64,000 nucleotides of DNA from Carboxylicivirga sp. M1479 (GCF_007097485.1 NZ_VKDE01000013.1:1-64000); one strand, 5' to 3'; counted from the first letter of the stretch, positions 10,491-19,978 are shown. Notes: generated by a model not told the origin, from the sequence alone. Numbers and translations are program-made.

Positions 10491-11084
10491 ATGAAATTGA
10501 TAAGATCTTTTTTAATTGTTGCATTTGCTGTTGTTAGCATTGGGGTAAATGCACAAAATAAAACAAATGCCTTTTATGGTATGGCTATGCCAATGGGTGA
10601 TACAGAGAGCTATATAAGCCCAACAAGTTTTCGCGGTGCTAATATTGAATTCGAAAAATTAGTTAACCCCCGTGTTGGTGTAGGTTTATTAGTAGGTTGG
10701 AACACATTTTATGAAGCTAAGGATAGAGGTACTTACCCTATACAGAATGGTGAGATTACTAGTAATCAATACCGTTATTTAAATGCAATTCCAGTACAGG
10801 TAACCGGTAAATATTATTTTGCTGGTGATGATGCCATGATTAGGCCTTTTATTGGTCTTGCTGGTGGTACCTACTACATGGAGCAGCGAGTTGATAATGG
10901 TTTGTTCTCAAGTAGTGCTAAAGGATGGACTTGGTCCGTGGCTCCTAAAGCAGGTGTTTTGGTTCCTTTGTCGTTTCGTACAAGTTTAGCGCTTAGTGTT
11001 GATTATAGCACATCGTTTAAATCATCTGATTTAGAACAGCAAAACTGGTTAGGTATAAACGTAGGATTTAGCTGGGACTATTAA
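10491..11084 (+). CDS. Small outer-membrane beta-barrel protein
   Basis: The start is set at the ATG at 10491 because MKLIRSFLIVAFAVVSIGVNAQ is a standard signal peptide; a longer reading frame running back into the lipoprotein gene has no such logic. The mature part of about 175 residues alternates hydrophobic/polar residues with many Gly, Tyr and Trp, and ends in an aromatic residue (GISVGFSWDY-type end: NVGFSWDY), as expected for an 8-strand barrel. It follows the DUF4136-like lipoprotein and precedes a strong terminator. The specific role is unknown. Confidence 0.82.
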   Translation: MKLIRSFLIVAFAVVSIGVNAQNKTNAFYGMAMPMGDTESYISPTSFRGANIEFEKLVNPRVGVGLLVGWNTFYEAKDRGTYPIQNGEITSNQYRYLNAIPVQVTGKYYFAGDDAMIRPFIGLAGGTYYMEQRVDNGLFSSSAKGWTWSVAPKAGVLVPLSFRTSLALSVDYSTSFKSSDLEQQNWLGINVGFSWDY

Positions 11085-11107
11085 AGAAAAAAAAGTTGTA
11101 ATAAATT

Positions 11108-11140
11108 AAGCGAGTCGTTTTTGAGCGGCTCGCTTTTTTT
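11108..11140 (+). terminator. Rho-independent terminator
   Basis: A stem of 8 bp, with one G-U pair (11110-11117 with 11126-11133), is followed by eight T. It closes the lipoprotein/barrel operon. Confidence 0.88.
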
Positions 11141-11152
11141 TGTGCAAAAAGA

Positions 11153-11177
11153 TAGAGGTTGCCAATGGCAACCTCTA
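11153..11177. repeat. 25-bp palindrome, copy A, upstream of Hsp20 gene
   Basis: An 11-bp perfect inverted repeat (TAGAGGTTGCC / GGCAACCTCTA) around AAT. It matches copy B at 11936-11960 at 23 of 25 positions. No T-run follows, so it is unlikely to be a terminator here. Confidence 0.85.
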
Positions 11178-11468
11178 TACACACAGGAATTGTTGGGAGG
11201 AAAATAACTCTCATAACGGTTTCAAAGATCTTCTTTTGCTCGAATGTACTAGTTACCTCTTTGTTATTTCTAGTTTAAATAAAGATTACCAAGCAGTATT
11301 TTGGATATCTGTCATTATGGCTTATAAAATTCAGAATTAGTGACTAATTGACGCTCGACATTCGTAATGCTCTGACATTCTGACTTATAACGAGAATTGG
11401 TATAGTCATTGAACTATCTGAGTCAAGAAATAAAACAAATAAAAACTTAAATAATAGGAGATTTAGTT
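11178..11468. other. Intergenic region before the Hsp20 gene
   Basis: About 290 bases hold no supported gene. A 66-codon open frame across 11140-11340 begins inside the terminator T-run and reads through the palindrome, so it is not credible. No heat-shock operator (CIRCE-type repeat) was recognised. A Shine-Dalgarno-like AGGAG lies just before the ATG at 11469. Confidence 0.6.
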
Positions 11469-11909
11469 ATGAGACTAGTAAGAGTAAACAATTCGTACCC
11501 ACAGGTAAGTAACTTATTTAATAGTTTATTGGGAAGTGAAGTTGTTAACGAATCAGCAAGATTATGGAATAGCCATTCCGTAAATCTACCCAAAGTCAAT
11601 ATTATTGAATCAGAAGCATCTTTTGAATTAGAAGTTTCCGCTCCTGGTTTCGAGAAGGATGATTTTAACGTGGAGGTAGAGAATAATATTCTAACAATTG
11701 AAGCTTCTAAAAAGGAGACAGAAGCCAATAAGAGTTACTCGCGCATTGAGTTTAAAAATGATTCATTTAAGCGTTCCTTTTCATTGTCGAAAGAAAAAAT
11801 TAATGAGTCAGGTATTGAAGCAAAATATGAGAATGGAATATTAAATGTTATGCTTCCGATTAAAGAGGAAGCCAAGGCTAAGCCCAAGCGTTTGGTTAGT
11901 GTAAATTAA
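11469..11909 (+). CDS. Small heat-shock protein, Hsp20/alpha-crystallin family
   Basis: The 146-residue cytoplasmic chaperone binds unfolding proteins without using ATP. The alpha-crystallin domain spans about residues 38-140: VNIIESEASFELEVSAPGF, then FNVEVENNILTIEA, and the family-typical A-x-Y-x-N-G-I-L-x-V/M motif (AKYENGILNVMLP). A short basic tail (KPKRLVSVN) follows, with no classical C-terminal IxI/V motif beyond it. A good ribosome site (TAGGAGAT) precedes the ATG. The gene is monocistronic, with near-identical palindromes on either side. Confidence 0.95.
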   Translation: MRLVRVNNSYPQVSNLFNSLLGSEVVNESARLWNSHSVNLPKVNIIESEASFELEVSAPGFEKDDFNVEVENNILTIEASKKETEANKSYSRIEFKNDSFKRSFSLSKEKINESGIEAKYENGILNVMLPIKEEAKAKPKRLVSVN

Positions 11910-11935
11910 TTTTTTAGTGCTTTTTCATAATAAGG

Positions 11936-11967
11936 TAGAGGTTGCGCATGGCAACCTCTATTTTTTT
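11936..11967 (+). terminator. Terminator made from palindrome copy B
   Basis: A 10-bp stem (11936-11945 with 11951-11960) is followed directly by seven T, so this copy works as the Hsp20 terminator. It is nearly identical to the palindrome at 11153-11177. Confidence 0.85.
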
Positions 11968-13024
11968 AATATAACTTTCGTTTTTGTCTGGTGTATTTGC
12001 CACCAATGCTATTTAGTGGATTAGCAGTTTCGCTACATGGTACGGCAGGTCGTCTGCCTCCTGATCGGTAACGGGCTCGCTGGTTAAATTCAAAAATTAG
12101 CGAGAGTTCGTGAGCACCTGCTGTTGACCAACCTAAACTTCCTATTGTAATATCATAACTATAACCTATCCTAATAGAGCCAAGGTCGTATGCTAATAGG
12201 GCAATTATAGCATCTTGATTAACAGCTGCACTTTCATGGGCGTTATTAAAAACAGGTAATCCACGATACCATACGCCTATTTCCAATGGTGAATTATGCC
12301 AATATACTCCCAGATCGAGCTGGTTAAATTGATCTTGCCTTTGATACCTAAAACTCGCCGAAAAGGCATGTTGTATGGCGTTTCTTCTTCTTTCACTCCA
12401 GATGTTCATCCCACCAAATACAACATATTTTAATTCTGCCTTAGCGTCCTCATTCATAAAAGTATAGTTCGGTTTGGCTAAATGATCAACTGTTAAACCA
12501 ATCCAATATTTAGGACTGTATAAAAAGACTGAACTGGCTAAATCGATGTAATGCACTTGTTCGTTGGATAGACGATCGTAAGCTCCACTTGAACTGCTAT
12601 TTATAGGTGGTTGATCGGGGAAAATGGCTTTTGAAAAATCTACTGCTTTATTTCCGTATGCAAACTGTATGGCAGGTATAATTTGCCAATAATCTGAGAT
12701 AACTAAGTTATATGAATATTGAAAAGCAGCATTAGTTGTTGTTAAACCTGCACTGCCAGCTTTATCTTGTATCAAATAAAAGCCAATTCCACTGTTGAAT
12801 TTCGAGAAGAAATTATCAAACGATATAGAGTAGGTAGAAAAAGCTTTAGATACTTCAGGCCACTGATTGCGATAGTTCACAATTAAGCGACCGCCATCTG
12901 TTGCTCCAGCTAGAGAGGGGCTGAGGTACAGTGGATTCGCATAAAATTGCGAAAAGTGCGGGTCTTGCGCCACAGCTGTAAAGCTGCAGAATACCAATAT
13001 AATATTAAGTAGCTTTTTAATCAT
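11966..13024 (-). CDS. PorP/SprF family type IX secretion membrane protein
   Basis: The 352-residue product has a signal peptide (MIKKLLNIILVFCSFTAVAQ) and the family-typical start DPHFSQFYANPLYLSPSLAG, followed by an outer-membrane beta-barrel. PorP/SprF-like proteins help the T9SS deliver and anchor particular cargo proteins carrying type-B C-terminal signals. Its start codon overlaps the stop of the upstream PKD-repeat cargo gene by four bases (ATGA), so the two are translationally coupled and very probably partners. It is a paralogue of the protein at 56767, sharing the FSQxYA-PxYLSPS opening, the NYRNQWP/TYRDQWP segment and a C-terminal RR-basic tail. Confidence 0.93.
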   Translation of the reverse strand: MIKKLLNIILVFCSFTAVAQDPHFSQFYANPLYLSPSLAGATDGGRLIVNYRNQWPEVSKAFSTYSISFDNFFSKFNSGIGFYLIQDKAGSAGLTTTNAAFQYSYNLVISDYWQIIPAIQFAYGNKAVDFSKAIFPDQPPINSSSSGAYDRLSNEQVHYIDLASSVFLYSPKYWIGLTVDHLAKPNYTFMNEDAKAELKYVVFGGMNIWSERRRNAIQHAFSASFRYQRQDQFNQLDLGVYWHNSPLEIGVWYRGLPVFNNAHESAAVNQDAIIALLAYDLGSIRIGYSYDITIGSLGWSTAGAHELSLIFEFNQRARYRSGGRRPAVPCSETANPLNSIGGKYTRQKRKLY

Positions 13025-16000
13025 CTGAACAATGTTACATCTCCCGTTTGTGTTTCAATATTTCCGTTGGAATAGCGACAGTTCACTTTCCATATATAGA
13101 CACCGCCTTGGCATATTTTTCCACGATGATAGCCATCCCATCCAATATTGATGTCTTTGCTTTCAAAGATGAGCTCGCCCCAGCGCGTAAAAATTCGCAA
13201 TTGGTACTCTACTATGCCCTCGTAGTTGAATGGGTAAAAAACAAAGTTATCGGATGATCCGGGTGTGTATTCACCGCCCGATGAACCTGAGGGGCTAGGG
13301 GTAAAAGCATTCGGGAAACTTATAGCACCTGCTTCTTCCACAATGGCAGCTTCTCTAATGGTGTGCTCGTCAGTGCATCCTAAATCATTTGTTGCCATCA
13401 AAGTTACATCGTAAACTCCTGCTTTTTTATAGAGGTATTGTATGGAGTGTTCGGTAGATGTTTCGCCATCTCCAAAATTCCACAAATAACTAGTGGCTCG
13501 TTCCGAATGATTGATGAATGATACCGTTTCAGGAAGTTTAACTAGTGTTGGTCTTACTTCAAAATCAGCTAGTGGTGTATCGTACACCTTTATTGTAGCA
13601 TTATCTGCTTCAACCAATCCGCCGGGACCCTCAGCCATTAGCTTAACCTTATAATTGCCTGAAGTATGATAAGTGTGGGCAGGTTCTTTTTCTGATGAAA
13701 CATTGCCATCGCCAAAGTCCCAGAAGTAGGTGTGTGCATCAATCGTATTATTGTAAAACTGAACTTTTAATGGAGGACACCCCTCTGCATTGGGGCCGTA
13801 ATCTAAAGCTGGTAGCGTGGGGTAAATACTTACAATTTGCATAGCCGAATCACTACACTCTTCTCCATTTACTTTAAGCCAAACTTCATACTCCCCGGAT
13901 ACTCCATACGTGTGGGATCCTGGATTTTTCATAAGCGATGTAGCCATATCGCCAAATTTCCAAAAGTAATCCCAATCATTTCCTTGAGTCAGGTTTTGAA
14001 TGTTAACTGTTGATTCTGGCATTTGCATCTCTTTTGGGCTTAAAGAGAATGATGGTGTTGGTCGTCGGAAAACACTTACATTGGTGTAGCTTGTGTCAGA
14101 ACAGCCATAGCTTGATTGTGCAATTAATTCCACCTCATAATCTTTGTCTTGAAGCGTTGAATTGACGAATGTATTATGACCATTAAAGGCTGATGAGGTG
14201 TTGCCATCGCCAAAGTCCCATAAAAACTGATTGGCACCAATAGAATTGTTAAGCAAGCTTTCGGAGTATGGAGTGCATCCTGTTCCACCATCGGAAATTG
14301 AAGCCGTTACTTTGGGGTAAACATTGAGGTAATGAAAACTTGAATCTTTACAACCTGCCGAGTTTTCAACTACTAACTTTGTTTGAAATGAGGCGGCCGA
14401 TAATTCTGAATTAACATAGGTGTGTTGAATATTATCCGATCCGTCTTCTAATGTTTCACTTCCATCGCCAAAGAACCAACTACTTGAAGTGGCACCGCTT
14501 GATAAATTAGTTAAGTCTGCAGTAAAAGGCGAACATCCTTCATTCAGGTTTGGTTTAAAACTGCTAATAGGAGATGGATGTACAGTAACAATGGTTTCGC
14601 TTGAATCCTGGCAGCCAAAAACGGAGCTGGTAATAAGTTTAATGGTAACTTCTTTTGCGCTTGATTCTGTGTTTTCAAAAGTATGGGAAACCTTGTTGCT
14701 ACCATCTAAAGATTGACCATCGCCAAAGTGCCACAGATAGGAGTAGGCTCCCGGGTCTGCTAAAATCTCAGTTTTTAAGGGGTGGCACCCTTCCAATGGA
14801 CTTGTTGTAAAGTTGTATGAGACGAGCGGGTAAACTGTTACAAACTTATCCAAAGTATCCTTACATCCATAGGTGTTATTCGCCACAAGCATTACCTTAA
14901 ATGATTGTACGTAATGTTCTTCGTTACTAAAGGTATGGCTTGGACTTTCCGTTGAGCTAGTTTCTCCATCTCCAAATTGCCATTCGTAGTCGGTGGCTCC
15001 TTCAGATTGATTAGTAAAAAGAAGTTCTAATGGACTGCATGCTGGTTCTTCATTATTTTGAAATTGTGCCAAAGGTGTTGGTAACACGCTTAGGTCAAAT
15101 CGTCCGGTATCAACGCAACCATAGTTGTTAGATGCTACGAGTTCAATTTCATAATCAATCGGATCGAGTGAGTTGTTTGTAAAGGTATGAGTGGGGTTGC
15201 TTTGGTTGGAAATATATCCATCTCCAAAATCCCAAAAATAAGTATCGGCATTGCTCGATGTATTGGTGAATGGCAACGTTATGGGACTGCATGATTCGTT
15301 ATTAAAGGGTGCGATTTCTGCACTTGGAATTGGATAGAATTCAATGTTTAAAGTGTCGCCTGCGATACAGCCATTATTGTTTTCAACCCATGCGAATTGA
15401 TACATTCCGGCTTGTGAAACATTTACATTGGTGTTGGCTAGATTGTTATTATCAAACAGACCGCTGCTGGGCCCATCAATGTTTTTCCAAATGCCTATCC
15501 CCATATCTGGGATCGCTCTAAGTGGGTATGTAAGGCTACAAGTATCGGCATCATTCATTATTCCTGGTTGTGGAATTTGATAAAATGTAATGGTAACATC
15601 CGATACATCAATACATTCGTTGTTGTTTTCAGTCCACCTGAATGTGTAGCTTCCATAGGAATCAACTATTAGGGTTGATTTAGGATTGAAAATATCTGCA
15701 ATATCTACAGCTCCTGCACCTGCCACTAAGCTCCACTCACCTATTCCAACAGATGGTGTTGCATCTAAAGTGTATTCTAAACCACAAGCTGTATCGTTGG
15801 AGCCTGCCTTGCTCAGCGGTTGTTCATAAACGTTGACATATACACTGTCAATGTCTTCGCATCCATATGAATCGCGTACCATATAGGCATACTTAAATAA
15901 ACCTGGGCTTGAGCTCTCAAATACTGGGTTTTCACTGCTTGTTGATGATAATAAATCTGTTCTATCGCCATCCCATTGATGAAATACAAAAGTTCCTGAT

Positions 16001-17403
16001 CCTCCCGTTGGATTTGGTTCCAATGCTTTGGCAACATCGGTGCATAAAGTTAGTTGTTGGTTCAAAAATTGAATACTAACAGAATCGACTATAATATTAA
16101 CAGTGTCTTCGTCAAAGCATCCTCTGTTATCTGTAACGCGGTAAACAAGTTCGAAATTCCCTTCAATAATGGATTCAAATGTTGGGTCAACAATCGAAGT
16201 GTTACTAAGTGGTGTCGTGTCTTCGCTCCAATTGTGGGTATATGGTATTTGGCCTTGGGATGGGTTGCCATTTAGTTGTAACTGCGTACCAGGACATAAA
16301 TGAGCTTCAGGACCTGTTGAGATATCGGCAAGGGGAGAATCCCAAACCTCAATGGTGATGGAGCCAGTGGCACTACATGCATTGCCATCCTCAACATAGT
16401 AAGTGATGGTGTGAATACCTGGTTTTGCCATCGATGGATCAAACTCGCCTGTCCATTCGTTTGTTATGCCGGGTCCTGACCATTGGCCACCTGGGGTAAC
16501 TGGATTAAGTATTACAGGTGCATCGTATTCACAAAATGGACCTGCAGGAGTTATGCTGCCGTTTGGATCATCAACAATGACAATAACGGCAGTAGTTTGT
16601 ACTGGATCATACCCTTGATCGTAAGGGTTACAATAGTTCCAATTATTAAGGGTTACCTCAAACTCATCGCCAACTACTCTATCGTCAGGCACAAATATTG
16701 GGAGTGCCTCATTCCAAGGTGTTGTTGGAGCTAATATTGGTTCAAAAGTTTCGTCAATAGATCCAGAATAAGGATATGCTCTAACGGAACCGTTTACCCT
16801 AGCGTTGTCAATGAAATTTCCTGCGCTATTATTGGTTCCATAGATCCATTGTATCCATCTCTTGCGATCGTTTGGTTGGTCGTTTTCATCTGGAGGAACA
16901 CAATTCCATTGGCTGTTATCCATGAAGGTTACGCTACCGCTATTACCCACACAGATAGGAAAAACTCTGGGGTCTATTGAAATTTCACCACCATTTTTGT
17001 CATCAGTATCCCATACGGTTACAATTTGCTCTTGTACAGTACTTGTGCATACTACGTCATCAACAACAAGTGATACGGTAGGGTGGTAGTTGCATTCATT
17101 TCCACCAATGGGGTATACATGGTTGTGCGAGGCAGACCATTCGTTTAGTGCCGGGTCTGTAAGAGTGGCATCAATGGTTTGTATTGCCGATCCATCGTTC
17201 CAGTCAAATTGCATTTTTACATTGCCAGTTCCGCCATCATTAACACCCCTGTATATAACGTCCCAAGTGACTGTTACAGGTGCACATAATTTGTCTGGTA
17301 CTATGTCGTTAGCTTTTGAAGTTATGGTACATGATTGTGCATAACTGTCAAAACCAACAAGTACAAACAACATTATTAAAATAGCTCGTAGTTTACCGTC
17401 CAT
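13021..17403 (-). CDS. T9SS type-B cargo protein with eight PKD domains
   Basis: The 1460-residue secreted protein has a signal peptide to about residue 22 (DSYAQ). An N-terminal region of about 500 residues is Cys-rich and Ig/PKD-like. Two modules at about 15325-15820 (GEWS...FRWTENNNEC) resemble the 19-copy repeat of the giant protein at 37280. Eight PKD domains follow, each marked by an F/W-x-FGDG core (YFWDFGDG, YEWQFGDG, YLWHFGDG, SSWFFGDG, FLWDFGDG, YFWKFGD, YFWDFGDG, YLWNFGDG). The C-terminal ~95 residues (FPNAFTPSPSG..., RIFTRWGELIFESKD, GWDGYHRGK, GGVYIWKV) are the gliding-motility-associated type-B sorting domain. It is expected to be exported by T9SS and retained at the surface. 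It forms an operon with the overlapping PorP/SprF gene. Adhesin is the likely role; the ligand is unknown. Confidence 0.93.
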   Translation of the reverse strand: MDGKLRAILIMLFVLVGFDSYAQSCTITSKANDIVPDKLCAPVTVTWDVIYRGVNDGGTGNVKMQFDWNDGSAIQTIDATLTDPALNEWSASHNHVYPIGGNECNYHPTVSLVVDDVVCTSTVQEQIVTVWDTDDKNGGEISIDPRVFPICVGNSGSVTFMDNSQWNCVPPDENDQPNDRKRWIQWIYGTNNSAGNFIDNARVNGSVRAYPYSGSIDETFEPILAPTTPWNEALPIFVPDDRVVGDEFEVTLNNWNYCNPYDQGYDPVQTTAVIVIVDDPNGSITPAGPFCEYDAPVILNPVTPGGQWSGPGITNEWTGEFDPSMAKPGIHTITYYVEDGNACSATGSITIEVWDSPLADISTGPEAHLCPGTQLQLNGNPSQGQIPYTHNWSEDTTPLSNTSIVDPTFESIIEGNFELVYRVTDNRGCFDEDTVNIIVDSVSIQFLNQQLTLCTDVAKALEPNPTGGSGTFVFHQWDGDRTDLLSSTSSENPVFESSSPGLFKYAYMVRDSYGCEDIDSVYVNVYEQPLSKAGSNDTACGLEYTLDATPSVGIGEWSLVAGAGAVDIADIFNPKSTLIVDSYGSYTFRWTENNNECIDVSDVTITFYQIPQPGIMNDADTCSLTYPLRAIPDMGIGIWKNIDGPSSGLFDNNNLANTNVNVSQAGMYQFAWVENNNGCIAGDTLNIEFYPIPSAEIAPFNNESCSPITLPFTNTSSNADTYFWDFGDGYISNQSNPTHTFTNNSLDPIDYEIELVASNNYGCVDTGRFDLSVLPTPLAQFQNNEEPACSPLELLFTNQSEGATDYEWQFGDGETSSTESPSHTFSNEEHYVQSFKVMLVANNTYGCKDTLDKFVTVYPLVSYNFTTSPLEGCHPLKTEILADPGAYSYLWHFGDGQSLDGSNKVSHTFENTESSAKEVTIKLITSSVFGCQDSSETIVTVHPSPISSFKPNLNEGCSPFTADLTNLSSGATSSSWFFGDGSETLEDGSDNIQHTYVNSELSAASFQTKLVVENSAGCKDSSFHYLNVYPKVTASISDGGTGCTPYSESLLNNSIGANQFLWDFGDGNTSSAFNGHNTFVNSTLQDKDYEVELIAQSSYGCSDTSYTNVSVFRRPTPSFSLSPKEMQMPESTVNIQNLTQGNDWDYFWKFGDMATSLMKNPGSHTYGVSGEYEVWLKVNGEECSDSAMQIVSIYPTLPALDYGPNAEGCPPLKVQFYNNTIDAHTYFWDFGDGNVSSEKEPAHTYHTSGNYKVKLMAEGPGGLVEADNATIKVYDTPLADFEVRPTLVKLPETVSFINHSERATSYLWNFGDGETSTEHSIQYLYKKAGVYDVTLMATNDLGCTDEHTIREAAIVEEAGAISFPNAFTPSPSGSSGGEYTPGSSDNFVFYPFNYEGIVEYQLRIFTRWGELIFESKDINIGWDGYHRGKICQGGVYIWKVNCRYSNGNIETQTGDVTLFR

Positions 17404-17712
17404 AAGCGCCTTTAATGTGAGTAGATCTCTTAACTTACTTGTTAACAGATGTGTATTTTTCTATCTTTTAGTAATTGTTCTAGTTCATATACAATCTTTT
17501 TTTTGATGACTTATGATTGTTTACCTGAAAAGATGAGTTTAGTCATTTTTTTTGTTCGAAAGATTTCGAAAATTTACAACACTGAATTCAAACAAAACTC
17601 CCTGGGAAATCCAAATAGTAATATTGACTATCCGTCGGTACTACGTAACTTTTTGCCATTTGGTTCCGATCAATAGCATTTTTTTTAATAAGAAACTAAA
17701 AGGAAATCTACG
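17404..17712. other. Divergent intergenic region
   Basis: About 310 AT-rich bases separate the PKD cargo gene from proline dehydrogenase and presumably hold both promoters. No clean TTTG/TAnnTTTG pair was found. A 75-codon frame here is of low-complexity composition with no recognisable start context and was not accepted. Confidence 0.6.
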
Positions 17713-18624
17713 ATGTTTAATAAATTAATTGCAGGATTACTGCCCCATTTTCCGAAAAAATTCGTGTGGGTTTTTTCAAAGAAATACATTGCAGGTGAGA
17801 CAATTGCAGAGGCCATAGCGGCATCAAAAGCCTTGAATGAGAATAATATGTCGGTAACTGTTGATTTGTTGGGTGAGTTTATCACCAACTTAGATCAGGC
17901 TCGGCATAGTAAAGAAGAGTACCTGGAAATAATTGATCGCTTCGAAGGGGATAAAATTGAAGGTACCTATTCTTTAAAACCAACCAGTTTTGGTCTTTTA
18001 CTGGATGAAGATGTTTGTTATCAGCACATACGTGAAATTGTGCAAAAAGCTGCTTCATACGATCGTTTTGTTCGTATTGATATGGAAGATTCTAAATGTG
18101 TGGATTTAGAAATTGAGTTATTCCGAAAGCTAAAAGCCGAATTTCCCAAAAATGTGGGTTTGGTAGTGCAGGCATACCTAAAGAGAACTTTGAAAGACTT
18201 GGAGGATCTAATGGATTTGCATACCGAAGAAACGCCTGTCAATTATCGCCTTTGTAAAGGTATTTATGTTGAGCCCAAGGAAATTGCTTACAAACAATAC
18301 GAGGAGATTAACGAGCACTACCTCGAAGATTTGGAGTATTTGTTAAAGAATAAAGTGCATGTTGGGATTGCAACTCATGACAAAAAGTTAGTGGATGGCG
18401 CCATAAAAATTATAAAGGAAAACAACATTCCAAATGAGCAATTTGAATTCCAAATGTTGTACGGTGTTACACCTGAGCTGAGGCAGCAGGTTTTAGATAA
18501 AGGATACAAAATGCGTGTTTATGTGCCATATGGAAAAGACTGGTTTGGTTATAGTACCCGCCGTTTAAAGGAAAATCCAAAAATGGCGAACCATATTATA
18601 AAATCCTTATTTGTAAAAGGATAA
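17713..18624 (+). CDS. Proline dehydrogenase (monofunctional)
   Basis: The 303-residue FAD enzyme oxidises L-proline to pyrroline-5-carboxylate. The length fits stand-alone PRODH. Family markers are visible: RLCKGIYVEPKEIAYK near residue 178, THDKKLV near 217, FQMLYGV near 240 and the C-terminal substrate/FAD motif YVPYGKDWFGYSTRRLKENP. The partner P5C dehydrogenase is a separate gene at 61429, as is common outside proteobacterial PutA fusions. The ATG at 17713 sits downstream of an AAAAGGAAA purine stretch. The gene converges on the MATE gene across a shared hairpin. Confidence 0.94.
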   Translation: MFNKLIAGLLPHFPKKFVWVFSKKYIAGETIAEAIAASKALNENNMSVTVDLLGEFITNLDQARHSKEEYLEIIDRFEGDKIEGTYSLKPTSFGLLLDEDVCYQHIREIVQKAASYDRFVRIDMEDSKCVDLEIELFRKLKAEFPKNVGLVVQAYLKRTLKDLEDLMDLHTEETPVNYRLCKGIYVEPKEIAYKQYEEINEHYLEDLEYLLKNKVHVGIATHDKKLVDGAIKIIKENNIPNEQFEFQMLYGVTPELRQQVLDKGYKMRVYVPYGKDWFGYSTRRLKENPKMANHIIKSLFVKG

Positions 18625-18645
18625 TAAGGATTAAAAGTTTTTTAA

Positions 18646-18678
18646 AGTGGCATCTTATGAGAGTAGGATGTCATTTTT
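18646..18678. terminator. Terminator between proline dehydrogenase and MATE genes
   Basis: A 10-bp stem with two G-U pairs (18648-18657 with 18664-18673) and a 6-base loop is followed by five T on the + strand. The A-rich left flank might also serve the opposing gene. Confidence 0.7.
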
Positions 18679-19978
18679 AGTTTCTATTCTTAAAAACTTT
18701 TAAATGCTTGTAAAAGAATGTTTGTAACACCCCTCTGCTAAGCATAAAAACGTTCATAGCCAGCCATAAGGCGTGGTTGTTGTATGTTGTTTTTAACGAA
18801 TAATAGAGTATGAAGAAAACGCATGTTGCTAAAAGCATGGTGTTACGCATTAATCGAGATGAGGTGGTTCCAATAAAAATGCCATCCCAAATGAATGAAG
18901 AGAAACCAGTTAAAGGCAAGATAATCAGCCATGGTAAAAATTGTTTAGCTGTATCTATTACTTCGCTTTGATTGGTAAATAGCAGTATTAACTGGTCTCC
19001 CAAAGTTCCATAAATTATCATAAAAACAACGGCAAAGCCACTACCCCAGCCAAATAAGTATTTAACCGTTCTTTTTATTTGTGGTATGTTTTTCGCGCCT
19101 GCAAATTTACCAACTAAAGCTTCTGCCGCATAGGCAAAACCATCGAGAAAGTACGAGAATAGAAATAAGAATTGTAGTAAAGCGCTATTGGCTGCTAATA
19201 TTGTATCACTGGCGCCAGCCGACTTGGACGTGAAGAATGTGAATACTATAATTATGCAAAGCGTTCGTAGAAAAATATCTCCACTTACATCTAAAAAGCG
19301 GAAGAGACCAACTTTGTCAAGTACTTCCTTAAAGTTAAACTCCTTTAGTATATAGTGGTATTTTTTAAGAAATAGGACTATTGCCAGTATTATTCCGGCG
19401 ATGTTTGCAATGACTGATCCAAGAGCAACACCCTCTACTTTCATGTCAAGTACTTTAACAAAAAAGAAGGACGACAGAATATTGATAATGTTGATAGTAA
19501 TGGAGATGATCATTGGATAAATAGCATTTTGCATACCAAGAAACCATCCATTAATTACCATTAATGAAATAGCCAATGGAGCCGCCCAAATACGCACGTA
19601 AAAGTAATTGCTTGCTAATTCCTTTACTTGTGAGCTGCCTTCGAGTATGGTAAAACTTGCTGTTATTATGCCTTTTTGAAGAAGTAATAGAATAACTCCT
19701 GCGCTAATGGCCAAAAACATACCACGGAAAAGCATCATGGCCATTTCCTGATTGCTATTGCGACCATATGCTTGTGCTGCCAGGCCACTAATACTCATGC
19801 GTAAGAATGCAAAACCCCAGTAAACAAAATTAAAAACAACTCCACCCAAAGCAACGGCACCCATAAATATTGATGAATCCTGATAACCCATCAAATGCAT
19901 ATCAACCATGCCTAATAAAGGAACGGTTAGGTTGGTTAAGATGTTAGGAAGTGCGAGTTTTAATATGTTCTTATTCAT
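18677..19978 (-). CDS. MATE family efflux transporter (DinF-like)
   Basis: The 433-residue inner-membrane protein has about 12 hydrophobic segments. The start NILKLALPNILTNLTVPLLGMVDMHLMG is typical of the MATE/DinF branch (ALPNI..NL..PL.G..D). A pseudo-repeat of the first six helices is visible in the second half (FLDVSGDIFLRTL, GFAYAAEALVGKFAGAKN). It should export an organic cation or drug by H+ or Na+ antiport; the substrate cannot be read from sequence. It lies alone, convergent with proline dehydrogenase and divergent from the SOD genes. Confidence 0.92.
   Translation of the reverse strand: MNKNILKLALPNILTNLTVPLLGMVDMHLMGYQDSSIFMGAVALGGVVFNFVYWGFAFLRMSISGLAAQAYGRNSNQEMAMMLFRGMFLAISAGVILLLLQKGIITASFTILEGSSQVKELASNYFYVRIWAAPLAISLMVINGWFLGMQNAIYPMIISITINIINILSSFFFVKVLDMKVEGVALGSVIANIAGIILAIVLFLKKYHYILKEFNFKEVLDKVGLFRFLDVSGDIFLRTLCIIIVFTFFTSKSAGASDTILAANSALLQFLFLFSYFLDGFAYAAEALVGKFAGAKNIPQIKRTVKYLFGWGSGFAVVFMIIYGTLGDQLILLFTNQSEVIDTAKQFLPWLIILPLTGFSSFIWDGIFIGTTSSRLMRNTMLLATCVFFILYYSLKTTYNNHALWLAMNVFMLSRGVLQTFFYKHLKVFKNRN

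Noticed and set aside
11140-11340. 66-codon open frame after the barrel gene
   Set aside because: It starts in a terminator T-run, crosses a palindrome and has no recognisable product.
17449-17676. 75-codon open frame in the divergent gap before proline dehydrogenase
   Set aside because: Low-complexity hydrophobic/aromatic product, no ribosome site, overlaps expected promoter DNA.
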